A stretch of 64,000 nt of DNA from Akebia trifoliata (lineage: Eukaryota > Streptophyta > Magnoliopsida > Ranunculales > Lardizabalaceae): NCBI GenBank assembly GCA_017979445.1, contig CM030716.1:11931276-11995275 (forward strand), given 5' to 3'. Below the pieces are notes generated by a model that searched no databases, had not been told where the DNA came from, and saw only the letters and a list, made by a program, of their open reading frames with translations. This document shows, piece by piece, positions 58,251 to 64,000 of this stretch (position 1 is its first letter; each line of letters opens with the position of its first letter). Both the position numbers and the translations under genes were made by a program.

Positions 58251-58491
58251 GATTTGTAATAAAAAAAAAATTATTTATTTTTCTAAATTTATAAACCACT
58301 GCCACCAAAATCCAAATGAAAAACTCAAAAACCTCATTTGCCCCCTATGCCATTTCCATGTGACCCTACCAAGTATACACACACAAAAGACCATCTCTAC
58401 AAGAACTCAAAAGCCTTACAAGCAGTGCATTTATCTACATATGCATCTCCCACCTATACAAATCAGTCATTCAAGTTTATGATAATTCACC
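58251..58491. other. leader-like stretch before the two-exon ORF
   Basis: C- and A-rich on the plus strand (CCCCCTATGCCATTTCCATG, ACACACACAAAAGACC), with ORFs that run on into the next one out of frame. No independent gene is supported. Confidence 0.3.
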
Positions 58492-58834
58492 TTGGAGAGC
58501 CCCAGAAGGGTGCAATTGTTCAAGAACAAGAAATTTGAGTACAAGCTGGTTCAAATTGCTGAAGAGCTTCACTTACATGACCTCGAAATCAAAACAATGA
58601 AACAGAGGACAAGAGATGAAATTGAAAAATACCAAAATGAGGTACTTTTTATATGGTACATATCTGTAAAAACAAATTAAGCTTTTTTTTTTCTTGTTTG
58701 TATGGTTCATTACTTATAAAATAAATCTTTTTTTTTTCTTGTGACAGATTGATCATCTGAATAACTATTATGTGGATACCATCACCCATAATAAGTTTGA
58801 TGTTTACACAGGGAGTCAGAGTTTCTTTAAGTAG
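58492..58834 (+). CDS. short two-exon coiled-coil ORF, unidentified
   Basis: Exon 1 is 58492-58641 and exon 2 58748-58834, joined by GAG|GTACTT and a good acceptor (T-rich, TTGTGACAG), in phase, giving 78 residues. The protein is charged and helical: LVQIAEELHLHDLEIKTMKQ, then RTRDEIEKYQNEIDHLNNYY and a tail DTITHNKFDVYTGSQSFFK. A coiled coil over roughly residues 15-60 is likely. Intact splicing and phase argue for a real exon pair. The ORF may be the end of a longer gene or a fragment captured by the CACTA-like element whose terminus lies 430 bases upstream. I do not recognise the family. Confidence 0.45.
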
Positions 58835-59150
58835 CTAGGGCTACAAACTATACCAACGAGGGATGCAACTTGGTTCGGTTTGGTTCAATTTGGGGTCAAA
58901 TAAAAACTCCAGGTTGGTTCCACTAAACAAGAACCATAACCAACCCGAACTATTAATATCTAATAAACCTGCTTGGAAGCAACAAATACTTAAATAAAAA
59001 TAAATAGTTAACAAACATGAAATATTTCATATTAAAGTCATTAGCAAAAACTTTAGTATGAAAAGGCACTGTGGTAGAATGTCAGACATATGCTTGATTT
59101 TGAAAGATATTCAAGGGAGTCCCTACAAAATGTATATATGTATATATATA

Positions 59151-59483
59151 GGGTAGCGTTTGAGTGACAATTTTAAGACGACAACGCTGGTTGACAAAAT
59201 TTATCCTATATGGCTTAAGAGTCTTGGATTGGGCTGATTTTTTGTGAAGATGATCTCTATGGGAAGGAGATCATCCTCATAAAAATCAGCCCAATCTGAA
59301 ACTTCTAACCCCATCAAAAGTGATTTACAAAGTTGAAGAATTATGGATCATCGATATTAGGGTTTAAGGTTACCATAATGGTCATCCTCATAAAAAATCA
59401 GCCCAATCTAAAATTTTTAAGTCATATAGGACAAATTTTGTCAACCAACGTTGTCGTCTTAAGATTGTTAGCCGAATGTCCCC
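59151..59483. mobile_element. double-foldback MITE, copy E
   Basis: The terminus GGGTAGCGTTTGAGTGACAA and the inverse of TTGTTAGCCGAATGTCCCC are followed by TTTTAAGACGACAACG in both arms. Two hairpins flank CATCAAAAGTGATTTACAAA and GAAGAATTATGGATC. Flanks ATATATATA and ATTTATATA match at eight of nine positions, though this is low-complexity sequence. Confidence 0.65.
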
Positions 59484-59519
59484 ATTTATATATGTGGGTC
59501 AGATTCAACAGCCAATGAA

Positions 59520-59840
59520 AAAACCAACGTTTTGTCTTTGTATAGGTTAGAAGTTTTGAAATGGGCTGATTTTTAGTAAGATTGTCTCCTGACCATAGAT
59601 ATCATCTTGACTTTAAAATAGCCTATTCTGAAACTTTTGACCCCATTAAAAGTGATTTACAAGTTGAAGAATTATGGATCGTTAATTTGTAAATTACTTT
59701 TGATGGGGTTAGAGGTTATGGAATTGACTGATTTTTTGTGAAGATGATCTCCTTACATAGAAACCATCCTTACAAAAAAAGAATTAGCCCATTCCAAAAC
59801 TTCTAACCCATATAGGACAAAACGTTTGACACCAACCTTT
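59520..59840. mobile_element. double-foldback MITE, copy F
   Basis: AAAACCAACGTTTTGTCTTT, GTATAGGTTAGAAGTTTTG at the left faces CAAAACTTCTAACCCATATA, GGACAAAACGTTTGACACC at the right. It has the two-hairpin layout, with spacer GTTGAAGAATTATGGATC. It lies directly between copy E and a TTACTAAG-type element. Confidence 0.6.
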
Positions 59841-60055
59841 ATTAGGCTTCATCCAAGGTTTTGAGAATGGTTAGCTACCAAAAAATAACTGTTTTGAGTT
59901 TTTTTTTTGTTTTTTGTTTTTTTTGTTTTTTTCTTTCAAAGTTCATAGAATTTGTCCTCTACAACCTTGAATCATCGGATTATGCTTTTTGATGTCACAA
60001 GGTGAGTCCTAGGACCCTTAGTAAGGGTGATATACCCTTACTAAGTTAGTACTAC
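59841..60055. mobile_element. TTACTAAG-type MITE, right portion
   Basis: TTCATCCAAGGTTTTGAGAA, AGAATTTGTCCTCTACAACC and ATGTCACAAGGTGAGTCC lead to the terminus GACCCTTAGTAAGGGTG, ATATACCCTTACTAAGTTAG, TACTACTCT. This is the cleanest right end of the family. Confidence 0.5.
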
Positions 60056-60971
60056 TCTTCTATTTATTTTATTTTTTTGTACTTTGAATGGCTTGTTTTA
60101 ATTTTTTTTTTTTAAATTTAATATGAAAAGATCTAACTTTTAAGACTGTGACTATGTGAGTGCAGTTGTTCTTTGAAGTTGAAACTTGAGAAGAACAGAA
60201 GGGAATATGAACAGGTTATTTAGAAAAGATTGAGACTTGAGAACTAAATTACTTGTTTGAGAAGATATTGAAAAATTGAAACGTCTATCCATAATTAGTA
60301 ATTACTATTAATTAATTGTGCTACAAAATAATAAATATAAACACCTTCTTAATTAATTAAAAAAACTTAAGAATACCATGTTTACCCATTTACCTGATGG
60401 AGACATGATTCTTAATAGGTCCTTAAAAGGACTACCCATAATCAAATCGAAAATAATTCGGGTCTCCCATGGTGGACTCAAAACCGTTTAATCGGTTCCA
60501 GGTACATCAGGTAATTGGGTACCCATTGACACCCCTACTTTACCTGCTAGTGATGGCAATGATCCGAATTATATCCAATGTCTGAACCAGTCTGAAACGA
60601 TTCAAACTGATCCAATCCGAAAAAATATGAAAAATGGGAATTTTGGATCTACCCCAATCCGCTCTAAAAAAAATTTGATCTGAACATATTTTAATAATTT
60701 TTTATTAGTCATAATTTCATATAGATACATATAGATAGAACGTTTCAAGTCTTTTTGGTTTCCCTCTATATTTGTAGTTGGAAACTAGATTTTTTAAAAC
60801 GTTATATTTTTAAATTTTTTTGAATATTGATCATTTGAAAATAAGGCATATGTTTAGATCGATTTCATATTAATAATGAAATAAAACAGATTGAATTGGA
60901 TCCAATTCACATATTGATTAATCTATTCGGATCGGATCATTATTGGAGTGGTACAAATCCAGTATCGAACC
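60056..60971. other. intergenic, no gene seen
   Basis: AT-rich DNA. GGTACCCATTGACACCCC (60518-60535) also occurs near 6937 and is a common low-value repeat motif. A GATCCAAT/ATTGGATC-rich stretch lies at 60560-60960. No ORF is supported. Confidence 0.35.
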
Positions 60972-63005
60972 TGTAGACATGTGATTTCGTCATTACGACG
61001 GCCACATCTACTATGATTTGGAGTCGCCACCATTCATATTGTAAGTGGGTGTGAATGGTCACCCGATGTGCATTTTTGAAAAAGTGACATTTTGACATTT
61101 TAGTGACTCACATGGATAAGGTACGGATCAAACCTTAAGATCCGGGGTAAGCGGCTCGGTTGGAGAAAAGGGAAGGTGTTAGACACCCTTTTCTCCCCAC
61201 TAAATAGTGGTAACCTCAACTCAACTCGGTCATTTGATTAAAAAAAATACGAAAAATGATGTGCCACGTGTTGTGCATTTGTACCCTAGATAGGGGTTCA
61301 TTTTCGGCTTGATCATAGGGTCATTCCATTGATGGAAATGACCCTTATAGACCTTTAGCCTTGGGGTCCATTCATCCTAAAAAATAAAATGAAGGGGAGA
61401 GGGGTGATAGAAGAGGGAGGAGGAGAGGATGTAGAAGAGAGAGGGGGGGTTGCCTTGAACCCACCTTGTATCTTGTTTCTTCTTTTCTTCTTCTTGCTTG
61501 AGTCTTCTTGAGTCCTTAGTATTTTAAACAAATACAACTCTTTTTTTTATTGAAGGAGTAGAGAAGAGATGATAATGGAGATGAGTGTAGTGTGTGATTT
61601 TTTTTTTATGAGACTTGGGGAGGGTTAGTGTGAGGGAATTGATGAGATTTTTCTTAGTGAGAGGGGTGATAGTTGTTAGTAGAGAGAGTTGGAGAGAATT
61701 TTGTAGTGAAGGTTGGGGGCCATTTTTGGGAAGAGGATGAGGGTATTTATAAATATTGAGGAGTTATTTTAGGGATATAATGGGGTGAAGTGAAGAAAAA
61801 GGGTAGAATGGTTATGAGTTTGAGAGAGAAGTGGGTGTAATTTAGAGGAGATTGGAGGGTATTTAGGTAAGGAGGGTTAAATGGGTGAGTTTTGACCCAA
61901 ATGGTTTGGATCCTACCCAACCCATTTGGGTGGAGTGTTTGGTGAGGTAAGTTTAAGATGGTGGTTGTGATTTGATTTAAAAGCATGGAGGATTTAAAGA
62001 GGTGGTTGATGATATTTTGGGAGGGTGAGGGAGATGATGCCATGTGTTAAGGTGGGTGGAAATGAAGGGTTGGGATAGGTTGATGGGAGAGGTTGAGTGT
62101 TTGACTTGAGAGGATGGTGTAGGTTTAGGTTGTAGATGTAGGTTTTATAGGGAATGATGAGGGTAGATTAGGGGAGGTATAGGTTAGGGGTGTGGGTAGA
62201 TGTGTTTGATTTGAGAGAAAAGGTGATGGGTTGATGTGTGGGTAGATGGGATTTAAAGCAATTAATGGGGTAGGTAGTTGGGTGAGGGAGGTGAGATGGG
62301 GTGATGACATGTGTCATCTTTGATTATCAAGATGGTGATTGGTTGATGTGGGTAGTGGTTGATGGGTTAGGGTTGTGGTTGGATATGAATTGGATTGATT
62401 TGGGCTGAGGCTTTGGAGTGTTTTGGGCTTGGGTTTGAAATGGTTTTGGATTTTAGAATTGGTTGGGGGTTATTTTGGAATGGATTTTGCGGTATAGGTT
62501 GGGTTTTAGTTTGGTTGCTGTGGATGGATTTTCGTTAGGGGTAAGATGAGAAATCGATTTAGGAAAGTGTTGAGGGCTCATGGGCTTTAGGTGGGCCTAT
62601 GGTTTTTTGCGGATTCGGAGGCGGGCGCGTGGTAGTAGAGGAGGGGTAGACATCCCAAGTCTCACTTTTTAATTTTTTAATTTTTTTAGATTTTTGCAAT
62701 CATTAGTTTGATCAAAAATGCCACGTGTTGGCGAATCGGGCTTTTTAGGCCCGTTGGTGAAATTTACCGAAAATTTGGCGTTTTTTATTTTGGAAGCGGA
62801 GCGGTGAATATTGGGAAGCGTAAGGTAGGCCGAGTCCCTTTTGGTAGGCCTCCTAAACCATTGAGAGGTCTTAGGGGCCTCGGGTTGGTAAAAATGTCAC
62901 TTTTCAATGACTTGGGCCTTTAAGGCCCGTTGGCCCATTTATTTTAGAAAATCGATATTTTTGGGCCCTTTCGAGAAGTGGCCCGTTCAAATTGAGGTGT
63001 CTACA
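60972..63005 (-). mobile_element. LTR-like element, minus orientation
   Basis: It begins TGTAGACATGTGATTTCG and ends GAGGTGTCTACA. Near its left end it has TTTGGAGTCGCCACC and GGAAGGTGTTAGACACC, the same landmarks as in the LTR at 49516-51240 (GGGAGTCGCCACC, GGAAGGTGTTAGGCACC). A minus-strand TATA-like TTATAAATACC lies near 61744-61754. About 1 kb (61560-62640) is nearly free of C on the plus strand. No 5-base duplication is seen at these ends (GAACC, GCTGC), so the limits are approximate. The minus ORFs at 61747-62043 and 62125-62310 follow from the composition. Confidence 0.55.
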
Positions 63006-63509
63006 GCTGCCCTTCTTTGCAGGAATTGCGTGCAAAGAACTGCAAAGAATAGACTAAACCCCTATTTGTACGGGCCAGAAAAGTTCTGTACAAACACGAT
63101 CTCGAATTATCGATTGTATTGAAGATTTTTGTGGAAAATGGCTGCTCAAGCACGGGGTCTGACAGAGTTTTGCCTTATTAATTCATTGATCTCGATGGCG
63201 CGGAGCTCGTGTGAGATCTTTGATTTGATGAAAATTTGATGAGTTTTGAAATTCGACTATTTCTTCGATCATGTTTTGACAAATCGGAGTTGAGTGCAAC
63301 TCGAAAGGTTTTTGAAATTCTTTTAATTTTTTTTTTTTGTTACCTTTCTTTTGTTGATCTTGCTCTGTTTCTATCATAAGCTAACCTTCTCAATTCATGC
63401 ATTGTCCTTTGATACCTTTGATCTTTTCAACGGCGCAAGCAGTGAGGTTGTTAACAGCTGTCACCGATCTAAGAGAGAGTTTTGCAGTTGGAACCGAATC
63501 GACCAAGAC
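63006..63509. other. sequence between the LTR-like element and the HD-Zip exon
   Basis: It begins GCTGCCCTTCTTTGCAGG. No ORF on either strand has recognisable domains. It may be retrotransposon-derived or HD-Zip intron; I cannot tell which. Confidence 0.3.
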
Positions 63510-64000
63510 CTGTTGCATTGGTGCTACTCTCTTGTAACATCAACATGTTGTTCTGACTGGAATTTGGAGTATTAACTCGCAGTAGAGAAACACAGTTACC
63601 AGGATCTCTACCATTAGCAATATGTGCCATTTCTTGAACAGTACCGCCATTAGAAAGAATGTCCCACTCACTTCTAAAGTTCTCATCGCGAAGAAAATTG
63701 AAAACTCCCTTTGGTGAGACTGGAAGCCAGAAAGAAGTAGCTGCACTTAGCATAATACCAGGAGGCCTGCTGAGATCATCTATGCTTTTTCCAATCATGG
63801 CCCTTACATCTTCAGCGCCACTTCCCGATAATGTTGTCCATGTGTGAGCAGTATAAGCACTTACACCAGAACAAAAACTCATTACCATTCTTTCAGCTAA
63901 CTTCAACGTATTCTTTCGCCCTTCTTGACTTGTGATCACACCCACATCTCCAGCGGGCATGTTACTAGCCATAACATTTGCAAGGCGTTCACCTTGTTGA
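63510..64000 (-). CDS. HD-Zip IV transcription factor, part of the START and HD-SAD region (PDF2/HDG2/ANL2 type)
   Basis: The frame is open from the right window edge: [131 protein letters not shown]. This is the region after the START core of class IV homeodomain-leucine zipper proteins, which control epidermal cell fate. The homeodomain and zipper would lie beyond 64000. After ACA-G the sequence is GTCTTGG, a poor donor. The expected continuation (SFVIYAPVD...) was not found in the window, and an LTR-like element lies just beyond. The gene may have a long intron leaving the recognisable region, or may be a 3'-truncated copy. Confidence 0.8.

Noticed and set aside
61747..62310. Minus-strand ORFs of 98 and 61 residues (Pro/Thr/Ser/Leu-rich)
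   Set aside because: They follow from the extreme base skew in the LTR-like element, which removes most stop codons.
63469..63509. C-terminal extension [13 protein letters not shown] of the HD-Zip ORF as true protein
   Set aside because: It does not match the family; the exon more likely ends at 63510 or the sequence beyond is foreign.

Overview
The window is nuclear DNA of a dicotyledonous, probably woody, plant. It is strongly AT-rich, the coding sequence is cut into short exons by GT-AG introns, and the gene products match plant-only families (AWPM-19, group D MAP kinases with a TDY loop, HD-Zip IV). The spaces between genes are filled with MITEs, solo LTRs, SINE-like pieces and short tandem duplications. 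I cannot name the species.

Layout. 1-8.9 kb: repeats and one doubtful 5' exon. 8.9-10.7 kb: an intact four-exon AWPM-19-like membrane protein gene (minus strand). 12.4-14.1 kb: SINE-like repeats in two opposed clusters. 15.1-22.2 kb: an intact ten-exon group D MAP kinase gene, MPK20 type (minus), whose introns hold MITEs and several tandem duplications. 22.3-31 kb: intergenic DNA crowded with MITEs. 31-33.5 kb: a three-exon gene for ribosomal protein eL32 (minus) with a telo-box upstream. 33.8-37.8 kb: a decayed PIF/Harbinger transposon carrying a nested element. 41.8-47.3 kb: a GH1 beta-glucosidase gene (minus) with a transit-peptide-like N terminus; its ten exons are open, but it stops just before the catalytic nucleophile, so it is probably a 3'-truncated pseudogene. 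49.5-52.8 kb: two LTRs of one retrotransposon family in opposite orientation, 49 bases apart. 53-60 kb: MITEs, an AT-rich four-copy tandem repeat, and a short two-exon ORF beside a CACTA-like terminus. 61-63 kb: a third LTR-like element with an almost cytosine-free strand. 63.5-64 kb: part of the START region of an HD-Zip IV gene (minus) entering from the right edge.

The genes are unrelated in function and show no cluster logic. The most notable material is in the repeats. Six copies of a double-foldback element have termini beginning GGG and, in the best copies, 9-base target duplications like those of Mutator elements. CACTA-type mini-elements include one with a 3-base duplication. A third small-element family, starting GAG(A/C) and containing CTATTGGCAC, has one copy that encloses an unexplained ORF. 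An inverted LTR pair could fold into a very long hairpin. Exon models were read by eye from splice sites, phase and family knowledge; no alignment or database search was run.
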